64,000 nt of DNA from Pseudomonas extremaustralis (GTDB lineage: Bacteria > Pseudomonadota > Gammaproteobacteria > Pseudomonadales > Pseudomonadaceae). Location: positions 6,358,501-6,422,500 of the forward strand of contig NZ_LT629689.1 of NCBI RefSeq assembly GCF_900102035.1, read 5' to 3'. Of this stretch, positions 35,291 through 43,992 are shown piece by piece (within the stretch, counting starts at the first letter, position 1; each line of letters opens with the position of its first letter). Position numbers and translations under genes: made by a program. A model generated the notes under the pieces. That model ran no database searches. It was not told where the DNA came from and saw only the letters and a program-made list of their open reading frames with translations.

Positions 35291-36223
35291 ATGCCTGAAC
35301 TGTACGTCGGCGAACGCCACTGGTCGGTTTCCACCGGCAGCAACCTGTTGGATGCCCTGAATCAGGCCGGCGTCGCCGTGCCCTACAGTTGCCGCGCCGG
35401 CAGTTGCCATGCGTGCCTGGTGCGTTGCCGGGGTGAGGTCGAGGATAAGCATCCCGATGCCCTGAGCCCGGCGCAACGCCAGGAGGGTTGGCGGCTGGCG
35501 TGCCAGTGCCAGGTGAGTGGGGATGTGCGGGTCGAAACGTTTGATCCGCTGCGTGACGGGTTGTCGGCCCAGGTGGTGGGCGTCGATTGGTTGAGCTCGA
35601 ACGTACTGCGCCTGCGCCTGCAACCGGAGCGCCCCCTGCGCTATCGCGCCGGGCAGCATCTGGTGGTGTGGGCGGGGCGGGTCGCACGCCCTTATTCCCT
35701 GGCCAGTCTGCCTCAGGAGGATCCTTTCCTGGAGTTTCACCTGGATTGCCGCCAGCCCGGCGAATTCAGCGATATCGCCCGACAGTTGCGGGTAGGTGAT
35801 CGCCTGCGGTTGGGCGAACTGCGCGGCGGCGCGCTGCAATACGACCCCGACTGGCAAACCCGACCGCTGTGGCTGCTGGCGTCGGGCACGGGCCTGGGGC
35901 CTTTGTGGGGTGTGCTGCGCGAGGCGTTGCGCCAGGATCACCAGGGCGCCATCCGCCTGATTCACCTGGCCCATGATGCCGATGGTCATTACTTGGCTGG
36001 GCCCCTGGCCGCGCTGGCCGCGCATCATTCCAACCTGACGGTGGAACTGTGGACGGCGCCGCAGTTGAATCAGGCATTGGCGCAACTGCGGCTTGTTTCC
36101 CGGCAAACCCTGGCCTTGCTCTGCGGGCACCCGGTCAGCGTCGAGGCATTTTCCAAGCGCCTGTTCCTGGCCGGGCTGCCGCGCAATCAACTGCTGGCCG
36201 ATGTGTTTCTGCCCCGTGGTTGA
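35291..36223 (+). CDS. 2Fe-2S ferredoxin reductase-like flavoprotein
   Basis: The 310-residue protein has an N-terminal plant-type 2Fe-2S domain with CRAGSCHACLVRC and a fourth Cys in RLACQCQ, followed by a ferredoxin-NADP reductase module: FAD motif ARPYSLAS and NAD(P) motif LLASGTGLGPLWGVL. This order resembles the reductases of aromatic oxygenases and methane monooxygenase, but no oxygenase gene is nearby. It is conserved beside fumA and pyk in pseudomonads as far as I recall. ATG 35291 is the natural start. Electron acceptor unknown. Confidence 0.88.
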   Translation: MPELYVGERHWSVSTGSNLLDALNQAGVAVPYSCRAGSCHACLVRCRGEVEDKHPDALSPAQRQEGWRLACQCQVSGDVRVETFDPLRDGLSAQVVGVDWLSSNVLRLRLQPERPLRYRAGQHLVVWAGRVARPYSLASLPQEDPFLEFHLDCRQPGEFSDIARQLRVGDRLRLGELRGGALQYDPDWQTRPLWLLASGTGLGPLWGVLREALRQDHQGAIRLIHLAHDADGHYLAGPLAALAAHHSNLTVELWTAPQLNQALAQLRLVSRQTLALLCGHPVSVEAFSKRLFLAGLPRNQLLADVFLPRG

Positions 36224-36285
36224 GCGCTGAATTCAACCGTCGCCAGATCCGCCATGACCGGCGCCGTCCTCCCAGATGGAATGCA

Positions 36286-36317
36286 AAAAGCCCCGCCATT
36301 CACATGGCGGGGCTTTT
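36286..36317. terminator. bidirectional terminator between convergent genes
   Basis: AAAAGCCCCGCCAT and ATGGCGGGGCTTTT form a perfect 14-bp stem with a TCAC loop, with T runs on both strands. It separates the reductase gene from convergent pyk. Confidence 0.93.
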
Positions 36318-36334
36318 GTTTTTCAGCGTGTCAC

Positions 36335-37786
36335 TCAGACCTGCGGGTCGCCCACATGCAGAATCTTCATGCCATTGGTGCCACCGGTGGTGTGGTAGCT
36401 GTCGCCCTTGGTCAGGATGACCCAGTCGCCTTTCTCTACGACGCCACGCTTGACCAACTCGTCGATAGCCTTCTGGCTCACTTCGTTCGGTGCCAGCGAT
36501 GCCGGGTCGAACGGGATGGTGTACACGCCACGGAACAAGGCGGCGCGAGCCTGGGCTTCGCGATGAGGGGTGAACGCATAGATCGGCACCGAGGAACGGA
36601 TGCGCGACATGATCAACGGCGTGTAGCCACTTTCGGTCAAGGCGATGATCGCCTTCACGCCCGGGAAGTGGTTGGCGGTGTACATGGCGGCGAGGGCGAT
36701 GCTCTGGTCGCAGCTTTCGAACACTTGGCCGATGCGGTGGCTGGAGGTCTTGCTGGTCGGGTGCTTTTCGGCACCGACGCAGATACGCGCCATCGCTTGC
36801 ACGGCTTCCAGCGGGTATGGGCCGGCAGCGCTTTCAGCCGACAGCATCACGGCGTCGGTGTAGTCGAGCACGGCGTTGGCCACGTCGGACACTTCGGCAC
36901 GGGTCGGCATCGGATTCTGGATCATCGACTCCATCATCTGGGTCGCCACGATCACTGCTTTGTTGTGGCGGCGCGCGTGCAGGATGATCTTCTTCTGGAT
37001 ACCGATCAGCTCGGCGTCGCCGATTTCCACGCCCAGGTCGCCACGGGCAACCATCACGGCGTCGGACGCATTGATCAGGCCATCGAGGGTCTCGTCATCG
37101 GCCACGGCTTCGGCGCGTTCGATCTTCGCCACCAGCCAGGCGGTACCGCCGGCTTCGTCGCGCAGTTTACGGGCGTATTCCATGTCGGCGGCGTCGCGGG
37201 GGAAGGACACCGCGAGGTAGTCCACTTCCATTTCGGCGGCGAGCTTGATGTCGGCCTTGTCTTTTTCAGTCAGCGCCGGCGCCGTCAGGCCACCGCCGCG
37301 GCGGTTGATGCCTTTGTGGTCGGACAGCGGACCGCCGATGGTCACGGTGCAGATCAGTTCGGTACCGGTGGCGGTGTCGACGCGCATGACCACACGGCCA
37401 TCGTCCAGCAGCAGTTCGTCACCGACGCCGCAATCCTTGACCAGGTCCGGGTAGTCGATACCCACGACTTGCTGGTTGCCTTCGGTCAGTGGATGGCTGG
37501 TGGAGAAGGTGAATGTGTCGCCGATCTTCAGTTCGATTCGTTTGTTGGCGAATTTGGCGATACGGATTTTCGGGCCTTGCAGGTCGCCCAGCAGTGCCAC
37601 GAAGCGGCCGTGCTTGGCGGCCAGGTCACGCACCAGCTTGGCGCGAGCCTTGTGCTCGTCGGGGGTGCCGTGGGAGAAGTTCAGACGGGCAACGTCCAAA
37701 CCAGCCAGAATCAGCTGTTCGAGGACTTCCGGCGAGTTGCTGGCCGGGCCAAGGGTGGCGACGATTTTGGTACGACGGACGGACAT
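36335..37786 (-). CDS. pyk: pyruvate kinase
   Basis: The 483-residue enzyme has RRTKIVATLGPASNSPE at the N-terminus, the active-site signature VMVARGDLGVEI (with Lys in AKIERAEAV upstream) and the effector-domain region PIYAFTPHREAQARAALFRGVY. It makes ATP and pyruvate from phosphoenolpyruvate. Pseudomonads usually have two isozymes; the sequence looks like the longer PykA type. The gene is monocistronic, ending at the bidirectional terminator. Confidence 0.95.
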   Translation of the reverse strand: MSVRRTKIVATLGPASNSPEVLEQLILAGLDVARLNFSHGTPDEHKARAKLVRDLAAKHGRFVALLGDLQGPKIRIAKFANKRIELKIGDTFTFSTSHPLTEGNQQVVGIDYPDLVKDCGVGDELLLDDGRVVMRVDTATGTELICTVTIGGPLSDHKGINRRGGGLTAPALTEKDKADIKLAAEMEVDYLAVSFPRDAADMEYARKLRDEAGGTAWLVAKIERAEAVADDETLDGLINASDAVMVARGDLGVEIGDAELIGIQKKIILHARRHNKAVIVATQMMESMIQNPMPTRAEVSDVANAVLDYTDAVMLSAESAAGPYPLEAVQAMARICVGAEKHPTSKTSSHRIGQVFESCDQSIALAAMYTANHFPGVKAIIALTESGYTPLIMSRIRSSVPIYAFTPHREAQARAALFRGVYTIPFDPASLAPNEVSQKAIDELVKRGVVEKGDWVILTKGDSYHTTGGTNGMKILHVGDPQV

Positions 37787-37961
37787 GCACAGACTCCTGA
37801 GTTCAAGCGCTGAGGAAGGCTACTATGCTCTTTGGTTGTAGTCATTGTTCGTTTGCACTACTTATCGGCGATTCGCTTGTTTTCGGTTTGCTTGAATGGA
37901 TGAACATCCTTGAAGATTTTCGGCCTGGGGTCGATACACTGCTCAAGACAGGAGAACCCTC

Positions 37962-38336
37962 ATGCGAATTTTGCTCATTGCTGCCCTGGCCGTCAGTGTT
38001 TGCGGCTGTACCCGCTGGTCGATGGACCACCATCTGAACAATGCTTACCGCGCCTATGATGTCGGTGATTGCCAGCGCGTCACTCTGGAATTGTCCCAGG
38101 TCGACCGCGAGAGCCGCACCCGCCGTTATGTGCAGCCGGAGGTTTCGATGTTGCGCGGGCAATGCCTGGAACGGCAGAAACTGTTCGTCGATGCGGTGCA
38201 GACCTACCAATTCATCATCAACCAATACCCATCGAGTGAGTACGCCTACCGTGCCCGCGCAAGGCTGGATACGTTGCAGCAACTGGGGCATTACCCTGGT
38301 GCAAGTGCAGCCCAGCCACGGCCTGCCTCGTTGTAA
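37962..38336 (+). CDS. small TPR-like lipoprotein
   Basis: The 124-residue protein has a lipoprotein signal (AALAVSVCGC, lipobox Cys near residue 16) followed by helical repeats resembling tetratricopeptide units: NAYRAYDVGDCQRVTLELSQ and VDAVQTYQFIINQYPSSEYAYRARARLDTL. It is expected in the outer-membrane periplasmic leaflet, possibly as an assembly scaffold; no function is known. ATG 37962 has AGGAGAA upstream. Confidence 0.83.
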   Translation: MRILLIAALAVSVCGCTRWSMDHHLNNAYRAYDVGDCQRVTLELSQVDRESRTRRYVQPEVSMLRGQCLERQKLFVDAVQTYQFIINQYPSSEYAYRARARLDTLQQLGHYPGASAAQPRPASL

Positions 38337-38392
38337 AGATATTCGTCGTTTGCTAACTGGCCTGTTGCCAGTCTTGGGCTATCCTTTGAATG

Positions 38393-38422
38393 TTCATTTG
38401 TACAAGTTTATATACGAATGAA
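38393..38422. promoter_or_regulatory. operator-like dyad before the PilZ gene
   Basis: TTCATTTGTA and TACGAATGAA are inverted 10-bp arms (nine of ten paired) with a 10-bp AT-rich centre CAAGTTTATA. The symmetry is like a TetR-type operator. It lies in the 225-bp gap between the lipoprotein and PilZ genes, where no regulator gene exists. Confidence 0.5.
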
Positions 38423-38561
38423 TGCGAGGCCCGGACTCGGCGGCTGTCCAGTGACACAGCGTTGTCTGTTGTCACACCGAGATCCAGGGAGAGCGAGCGG
38501 TTATGCTCGTTCCGAATCACTGGCACGGCCAGAGTCATGGCCACTGGATGGCGATCTCACC

Positions 38562-38921
38562 ATGTTTACCGACAGACGGATAGAGCGGCACCAGCTACCT
38601 TATTTTCTACAAGTGTTTAACGGCCTTACCGACAAACCCATCGGTTTTTTAGGTAATGTTTCCGAGGATGGGCTGATGTTAATCAGCCAGTTACCCATGA
38701 TGGTCAATGCGGATTTCAAGTTGCGCTTGAAAATTCCAGGGGTTGACGACACCTTCGATGTAATCGATCTCACGGCTACCTGTCTGTGGAGTCATGAAGA
38801 TATCAACCCGCAGCATTACGATTCCGGGTTCAGCGTGCTTGAAGCGCCCGAGGAATATGGGCAATTGATCAGCATCTTGTTGCATTACTTCAGTTTTGAT
38901 CCCCTGCAGGCTTCGGCCTAG
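38562..38921 (+). CDS. PilZ-domain protein (c-di-GMP effector candidate)
   Basis: The 119-residue protein resembles a stand-alone PilZ domain: RRIERHQLPYFL (basic RxxxR region), then GFLGNVSEDGLMLISQLPM, close to the second motif D/N-x-S-x-x-G but shifted to VSEDG, and a closing DSGFSVLEAPEEYGQL. Binding of c-di-GMP is plausible but the second motif is not canonical. The start is uncertain: ATG 38562 begins the domain but has only a weak ribosome site; the open frame extends to 38418. Confidence 0.78.
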   Translation: MFTDRRIERHQLPYFLQVFNGLTDKPIGFLGNVSEDGLMLISQLPMMVNADFKLRLKIPGVDDTFDVIDLTATCLWSHEDINPQHYDSGFSVLEAPEEYGQLISILLHYFSFDPLQASA

Positions 38922-38983
38922 ACACCGCGCGTTGTCGACCCGGTTCGGGTGGTTGCCCATGCCGTGGTCGTGCGCTCTTTTTT

Positions 38984-40315
38984 TCACAACACTCCGGCTT
39001 TCTTCCACCCCTGGTAGCGTGTCACCAGGGCCGTTCCCAGCGCCGATGGGGTGGTGTCCAGCACTGACAGCCCATGGGCCCTCAAGCGGTCATGCAACTC
39101 ATCCCGGGTGTTGAGGTAATCGACGGTGCCGCTGTAGGCCAATGCCTCCGGCAACGTCTGTACCGGGGATTGGCGCAGATGATCGAGTACTTCCTCGCGC
39201 AAACTGGCTACCAGCACCTTGTGCTGGCGGCTGATGCGTTTGACGGCAGTCAGCAATGCTTCATCGTCCTCATCCCGCAGGTTGGTGACCACAATCACCA
39301 AGGCCCGACGTTTTTGCCGAACCAGCAGTTGGCTGGCTGCCGCCTGGTAATCGGCTGTTCGTCGAGTGGTGTCCAGGTCGTATACCGCATTGAGCAGCAC
39401 GTTTAACTGGCCGCTGCCCTTCACCGGCGCCAGGTAGCGTGGCTGGTCACTGGCAAAAGTGGCCAGCCCCACGGCGTCTCCCTGGCGCAAGGCGACATAG
39501 CTGAGCAGCAGGCAGGCATTGAGGGCGTGGTCGAAATGGGATAGTTCGTCATCCTGGCTGCGCATGCGTCGGCCGCAGTCGAGCATGAACACGATCTGTT
39601 GATCGCGCTCGTCCTGGTATTCCCGGGCGATGGGCGTGCGTTGTCGCGCGGTGGCTTTCCAATCTATCTGCCGGAGGCTGTCACCTTCGCGAAACTCGCG
39701 CAGTTGATGAAACTCCAGCCCCAAGCCGCGTCGTTGGCGTTGGCGCACGCCCAGTTGGCTCAGCCAGTTATCCACACCCTGCAGCTGTGCGCCGTACAGT
39801 CGGGCGAAATCCGGGTAGACGCGGATACCATCGCAGGCCTCGATAAAATGCCGTGCCGACCAGAGACCCAGGGGGCTGGGCACATGGATCTCGCAACGGT
39901 CAAAGCTGAAGTGCCCGCGCCGCACGGGGCGAAGGCGGTAACCCAGCTCACTGCGTTCACCCGGATGCAGTGCGATGGACTGTGGCATGTTCTCCATGGT
40001 CAACCCGTCGGGGACATGATCGAACACCTCTACCGTCAGCGGCTGAGGGTAGTCATGTTCCAGGGCCAGGCGAACCTCACCCCATCGTCCCAGCGCCAGG
40101 CTGCCGGGCATCTGCCGGCGCACGCGCGGAGGCGGGCGACGACGCTGTCGCATGGCATCAAGCATGGCCAGCAGCAACAGCGCCAGGAGCAAGCCCCAAG
40201 CCACTGAATGCAAGGTGTCGGGTACGTTGAACTGCAGCGCTGCCGCAGTGCCGAGCAGAATGCTCAAGCCCAGCAGTATGCCAAGCCAGGTCAACAGCAG
40301 GCGGGTCGGTTTCAT
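38984..40315 (-). CDS. DUF58 (vWA-like) membrane-anchored protein of the MoxR operon
   Basis: The 443-residue protein has two membrane segments within the first 60 residues, then a DUF58 region: HQLREFREGDSLRQIDWKA followed by QIVFMLDCGRRM, the vWA-like strand. The metal-site DxSxS of true vWA domains appears as DCGRR, so metal binding is doubtful. DUF58 proteins typically partner MoxR ATPases. It is the last gene of a six-gene operon and follows the MoxR gene by 7 bp. A longer frame reading to 41047 is an artefact crossing the MoxR gene. Confidence 0.9.
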   Translation of the reverse strand: MKPTRLLLTWLGILLGLSILLGTAAALQFNVPDTLHSVAWGLLLALLLLAMLDAMRQRRRPPPRVRRQMPGSLALGRWGEVRLALEHDYPQPLTVEVFDHVPDGLTMENMPQSIALHPGERSELGYRLRPVRRGHFSFDRCEIHVPSPLGLWSARHFIEACDGIRVYPDFARLYGAQLQGVDNWLSQLGVRQRQRRGLGLEFHQLREFREGDSLRQIDWKATARQRTPIAREYQDERDQQIVFMLDCGRRMRSQDDELSHFDHALNACLLLSYVALRQGDAVGLATFASDQPRYLAPVKGSGQLNVLLNAVYDLDTTRRTADYQAAASQLLVRQKRRALVIVVTNLRDEDDEALLTAVKRISRQHKVLVASLREEVLDHLRQSPVQTLPEALAYSGTVDYLNTRDELHDRLRAHGLSVLDTTPSALGTALVTRYQGWKKAGVL

Positions 40316-40322
40316 GGGCGGG

Positions 40323-41318
40323 TCATTGCCGAGGTGCCGGAATCTGATCCAGCACCTGCTTGAGTACCTGGTCGACGTCCAGCCCGTCGATGTCCAACTC
40401 TGGCGCGATGCGTACACGGTGACGCAGTACCGCGAGGGCGCATCCCTTGATGTCGTCCGGGGTGACGAACTCGCCGCCGCGTAACAACGCCCGAGCGCGG
40501 GCGCCGCGTACCAGCGCGATGGATGCCCGGGGGCCGGCGCCGATGACCAGCCCGGGCCAGGTGCGGGTGGCTCGCGCCAGGCGCACGGCGTAGTCGAGCA
40601 CCTGTTCATCCAGGGCCAGCTCACTGGCGATCTGCTGCAAGCGCAGCACGTCTTCGGCCAGCAGCACCGTGCGCAGCGGCTGCACATCCAGCATATCGGC
40701 ACGGGAAGAGCGCGTGACTTCACGCACCATATCCAGTTCCTGCTGCGCCTGTGGATAGTCCATGCGGACCTTGAGCATGAAGCGGTCCAGTTCGGCTTCC
40801 GGCAAGGGGTAGGTACCTTCCTGCTCGATGGGGTTCTGGGTTGCCAGCACCATGAACGGCTGGTCGATGGGCAATGCCTCGCCCTCCAGGGTGACTTGCC
40901 GCTCCTGCATGGCTTCGAGCAGCGCCGCCTGGGTCTTGGCCGGGGCGCGATTGATTTCGTCGGCGAGTAGAAGGTGGGTGAACACCGGCCCCTTGCGCAG
41001 CTTGAATTGCTCGGTATGCAGGTCGTAAACGGCATGGCCGGTGACATCGCTGGGCATCAGGTCGGGCGTGAACTGGATGCGCGCGAAATCGCCGTCGAAA
41101 CAACGCGCCAGGGCACGTACCAGCAGGGTTTTGCCCAGCCCCGGGACACCTTCGAGCAACACATGGCCGCCGGCGATCAGCGCGGTAAGGACATCATCGA
41201 TCACCTGGTCCTGGCCAATCACGGCCTTGCGTAGCTCTGCGCGCAGGGACTGGGCCTGCTGGCTGGCGCGCTGAAGGGGCTCGCTGGACAGGGCAGGGGC
41301 GCTTGGAAATTCGCTCAT
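40323..41318 (-). CDS. MoxR-family AAA+ ATPase
   Basis: The 331-residue ATPase has Walker A EGVPGLGKTLLVRAL, Walker B LLLADEINRAPAKTQAALLEAM, sensor 1 VLATQNPIEQEGTYPLPEAE and an arginine finger region in LDRFML. MoxR proteins act as chaperone-like remodelers with vWA or DUF58 partners. ATG 41318 has AGGA seven bases upstream and overlaps the DUF4350 gene by 4 bases. It is the fifth gene of the operon. Confidence 0.93.
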   Translation of the reverse strand: MSEFPSAPALSSEPLQRASQQAQSLRAELRKAVIGQDQVIDDVLTALIAGGHVLLEGVPGLGKTLLVRALARCFDGDFARIQFTPDLMPSDVTGHAVYDLHTEQFKLRKGPVFTHLLLADEINRAPAKTQAALLEAMQERQVTLEGEALPIDQPFMVLATQNPIEQEGTYPLPEAELDRFMLKVRMDYPQAQQELDMVREVTRSSRADMLDVQPLRTVLLAEDVLRLQQIASELALDEQVLDYAVRLARATRTWPGLVIGAGPRASIALVRGARARALLRGGEFVTPDDIKGCALAVLRHRVRIAPELDIDGLDVDQVLKQVLDQIPAPRQ

Positions 41319-42466
41319 AGGGCATTCCTGAGGGTTTGCAGGCACGCCACCTGCCGGCTGAAATCGGCGCTGGAAAGCCGCTTTGCCGGGAGTGGGCCGA
41401 GGGCCTGGCTGATGACGTGAGAGGGTTGGCGCGTCAGGTGTTCAAGCACCCGCCACTGTTCTGTGTTGTCGAGGTGCTCAAAGCCCGGATGCCGCTGCCG
41501 GGCGGTGCGCAGGATATCGCGCTGCAAGGCCTGCAACAGCGTGCCCTGGCCGCTGTGGCGCAGCAGAAAGTCAGCGCTGGCCTTGAGGTGTTCCAGCAAT
41601 TGTCGGCGAGCCTTGGGGGCGGGAGGCTGGATAGGCCCTTGGCGCATGCCGGCGCGCCAGAGTCCCAGGGCGAGCAGGCTGATGAGCGCCACCAAAGCCT
41701 GGGGGAAATACCGGAGCAGCAGGGTGAACAGGTCGTCGACATCACTGTTGAACAGTAAGGTTACGGCGGTACCCTGGCTCAGGTACCACAGTAGCCAGGC
41801 ATTGTCGTATTTGCCGATAGCCGGGTTTTTCCACAGGTCGCTATCGGTGATTACCGTCACCTTGCCGTTCCCCAGGTTGAGCTGCATGAGGTGGCTCGAC
41901 CTGGCGCTATTAGCGGAAAATTGCGCGAGGTGCTTGGGGTCGATGAGGTTGAAGTCGGTGTCGAAGCTGAAATAGGCCGCGGCGGTTTCATTGTCGACAT
42001 AGAGTTTGGTCAGGTCCGGCGCTTTCTTTTGACGCGCCGGGGTGGGTTCTTCAGGTTTGTCACTCAAGCTCTGGTGGATTTGCAGGCGATCAAGCAACAA
42101 ATCGCCGCTTTTGCCGGTTTCTTCGTCCCATAGCGCCTCGGCCACCAGCAACAGATGGCCGCCGGATCTGACCCAGGCCAGCAGATGCTCGACCTGGCGT
42201 GGCGACATGTTGCTGCGTGCGCCCAGTAACAAAAGGCTGTTGCCCGTGGCCGGTAGGCTCCCCAGCCGCTCGAGACTATTGGCCTGTTCCACGGTCAGGC
42301 CTTGTTGACGCAGAAAGTGTTCGGCGGCGAGGTAAGGGTTGGCCAGGGCTTCTGGGGAGGGGCCATGGTCGACCACTTCGTCATAGGGAATGGCTTTGCT
42401 CCAGGCGTAAAGCCCGCCCGCGCCGAGCAGGGACGCCAACAGCAGCCACAGCAACGGCCGGTTCAT
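41315..42466 (-). CDS. DUF4350 membrane protein
   Basis: The 383-residue protein has an N-terminal membrane segment (LLWLLLASLLGAGGLYAW), a periplasmic or cytoplasmic domain resembling a GATase1/ThuA-like DUF4350 fold (NSLLLLGARSNMSPRQVEHLL; GGHLLLVAEALWDEE), a second membrane segment near residue 255, and a C-terminal helical region. The catalytic Cys of true glutamine amidotransferases is absent. ATG 42466 follows AGGAGG at seven bases. It overlaps both neighbours by 4 bp. Confidence 0.88.
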   Translation of the reverse strand: MNRPLLWLLLASLLGAGGLYAWSKAIPYDEVVDHGPSPEALANPYLAAEHFLRQQGLTVEQANSLERLGSLPATGNSLLLLGARSNMSPRQVEHLLAWVRSGGHLLLVAEALWDEETGKSGDLLLDRLQIHQSLSDKPEEPTPARQKKAPDLTKLYVDNETAAAYFSFDTDFNLIDPKHLAQFSANSARSSHLMQLNLGNGKVTVITDSDLWKNPAIGKYDNAWLLWYLSQGTAVTLLFNSDVDDLFTLLLRYFPQALVALISLLALGLWRAGMRQGPIQPPAPKARRQLLEHLKASADFLLRHSGQGTLLQALQRDILRTARQRHPGFEHLDNTEQWRVLEHLTRQPSHVISQALGPLPAKRLSSADFSRQVACLQTLRNAL

Positions 42467-43992
42467 CGAGGGCCTCCTGTGTTGAACAGGGCGCGCCAAT
42501 CACTGCACAGTTTGGACTGGGCCGAGATCGGGGGAAGGTGATGACCGTAGGCGAGGTTTTGCCAATGCCGGGTCACTTCGTCGCTGAAGGCCAACAGTTG
42601 CGGTTGCTGCAACTGGCGAACACGTTCCAGGACCTCGCCTTCGGTGTCGGCGCTTTTGAGCGGCAGGTTGAAGTCATGCAGCAACCGGCTGAGCAGGCCT
42701 CGATACAGCAAGCCCAGGGCCTCCCTCGGCTGGGTGGCCCACAGTTGCTCGGCGGCTCTGGCAACATCCTCGGGCAGCGTCTCGGTGCTCAGCTCCAGAC
42801 CGAATAATTGCGTGGGCACGCGTCGGGAGACCTCGGGGTTACGACGCTCGCGACGACCGACAAAGGTGCGCAGCCAGTCGCGATAGCGCCACACCAGCAT
42901 CGCCAGGCTGCCAATCAGAAGGCCCCACAACAGGACTTCCAGGCCTTTGGCGATGTGTTTGAAGGTGTCGCTGTTGAGGTTGCCCAGAAGTACCTTGAGC
43001 CAAGTTGGAAGTTTGCCGTCACCCCGCTTTGTGTTCTCAGTGGCGGGTTTGTCTTCGCCAAAGCGATAGCGGGTGAGGGTCTCCTGATTCTTGAAGGGGG
43101 GCTTGTCCAGCAGCGTCTTGATCGATTGGTTCGCGCCCTGGGTGCTCAACGGTCTGGGGGGGGCGGAAGCGTCGGCCATGGCAGGGGGGCTGAATGGCAG
43201 CAACGTCAGTACAGTCATCAGTAATAGCAGGGGGGCCACGCTGCTCAGGCGTTGGCGAAGACGTCGAAAGACCAGCTCCAGGTCCCAGGCCTCCAGTACG
43301 GTACGGCGGTTCAGGTAGAGGCTGAAACCACAGGCGACATAGATTGGTTCCCAAAACACCAGGATCAGGACGTAGAAGGCATTACCCAGGTGTTCCAGCC
43401 ACAGTCCCTCCGAGGATGTCGCCAGGGCCAGGCGTTGCCAGTCCCAGTCCATCTCGAGTTGTTGGGGAATAAACAGATAGAACAGCGCCATGCAGCCGAA
43501 CCACAGGCCGATCTCCAGGTGCACCCCTACGGTGGTCAACCAGCGTGCGGCCCCGGCATTGCGTTGCAGGAGTACGCCTAAGCGCTTTTGGCGGGCCTGG
43601 CCACCCAGGCCTTCGAGTTGGCTCACCGGCATGACGAAGCTACGGCTCAGGCTCAGCCGCCGCCAGGTCAGGCTGGCGAGCAGTTGGCCATTCAGCAGGC
43701 GTGGCCACTGGCGCACGGCTTGCTTGAGGCTGGGCGTTTCGCCAAACAGGGCCTTGGACAGGATATACAGCGGCAGGCGGTCGAAGGCCGGCTTCAGCCA
43801 CCAGAACAGGACCATGGCGGTGGACGGATATGCCCACAGCAGCGCGGTGAGCAGAGCGAACACCGGTAGCGTCACCAGCGCCCAGCTGCCCATCAATAGC
43901 AGGCGATGTTCCCGGGCCATCAATACGCCAAGGTCCATGGCTTCCCAGGAGGAGCGTGGGCGAATCACCACGCTGGCATCACTCAGGCGCAT
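42463..43992 (-). CDS. DUF4129 multi-pass membrane protein
   Basis: The 509-residue protein has several N-terminal membrane segments (for example near residues 40-75, 150-175 and 215-235), a soluble stretch, another segment near residue 360, and a C-terminal DUF4129 domain with REALGLLYRGLLSRLLHDF. DUF4129 is often linked to transglutaminase and MoxR operons. ATG 43992 has AAGGA seven bases upstream and overlaps the SpoIIM gene by 14 bp. Function unknown. Confidence 0.87.
   Translation of the reverse strand: MRLSDASVVIRPRSSWEAMDLGVLMAREHRLLLMGSWALVTLPVFALLTALLWAYPSTAMVLFWWLKPAFDRLPLYILSKALFGETPSLKQAVRQWPRLLNGQLLASLTWRRLSLSRSFVMPVSQLEGLGGQARQKRLGVLLQRNAGAARWLTTVGVHLEIGLWFGCMALFYLFIPQQLEMDWDWQRLALATSSEGLWLEHLGNAFYVLILVFWEPIYVACGFSLYLNRRTVLEAWDLELVFRRLRQRLSSVAPLLLLMTVLTLLPFSPPAMADASAPPRPLSTQGANQSIKTLLDKPPFKNQETLTRYRFGEDKPATENTKRGDGKLPTWLKVLLGNLNSDTFKHIAKGLEVLLWGLLIGSLAMLVWRYRDWLRTFVGRRERRNPEVSRRVPTQLFGLELSTETLPEDVARAAEQLWATQPREALGLLYRGLLSRLLHDFNLPLKSADTEGEVLERVRQLQQPQLLAFSDEVTRHWQNLAYGHHLPPISAQSKLCSDWRALFNTGGPR

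Noticed and set aside
38984..41047. A 687-codon open frame covering DUF58 and part of the MoxR gene
   Set aside because: Its first 244 codons are an out-of-frame reading of the MoxR ATPase gene, with Ser/Arg/Pro-rich nonsense sequence. The real DUF58 start is ATG 40315.
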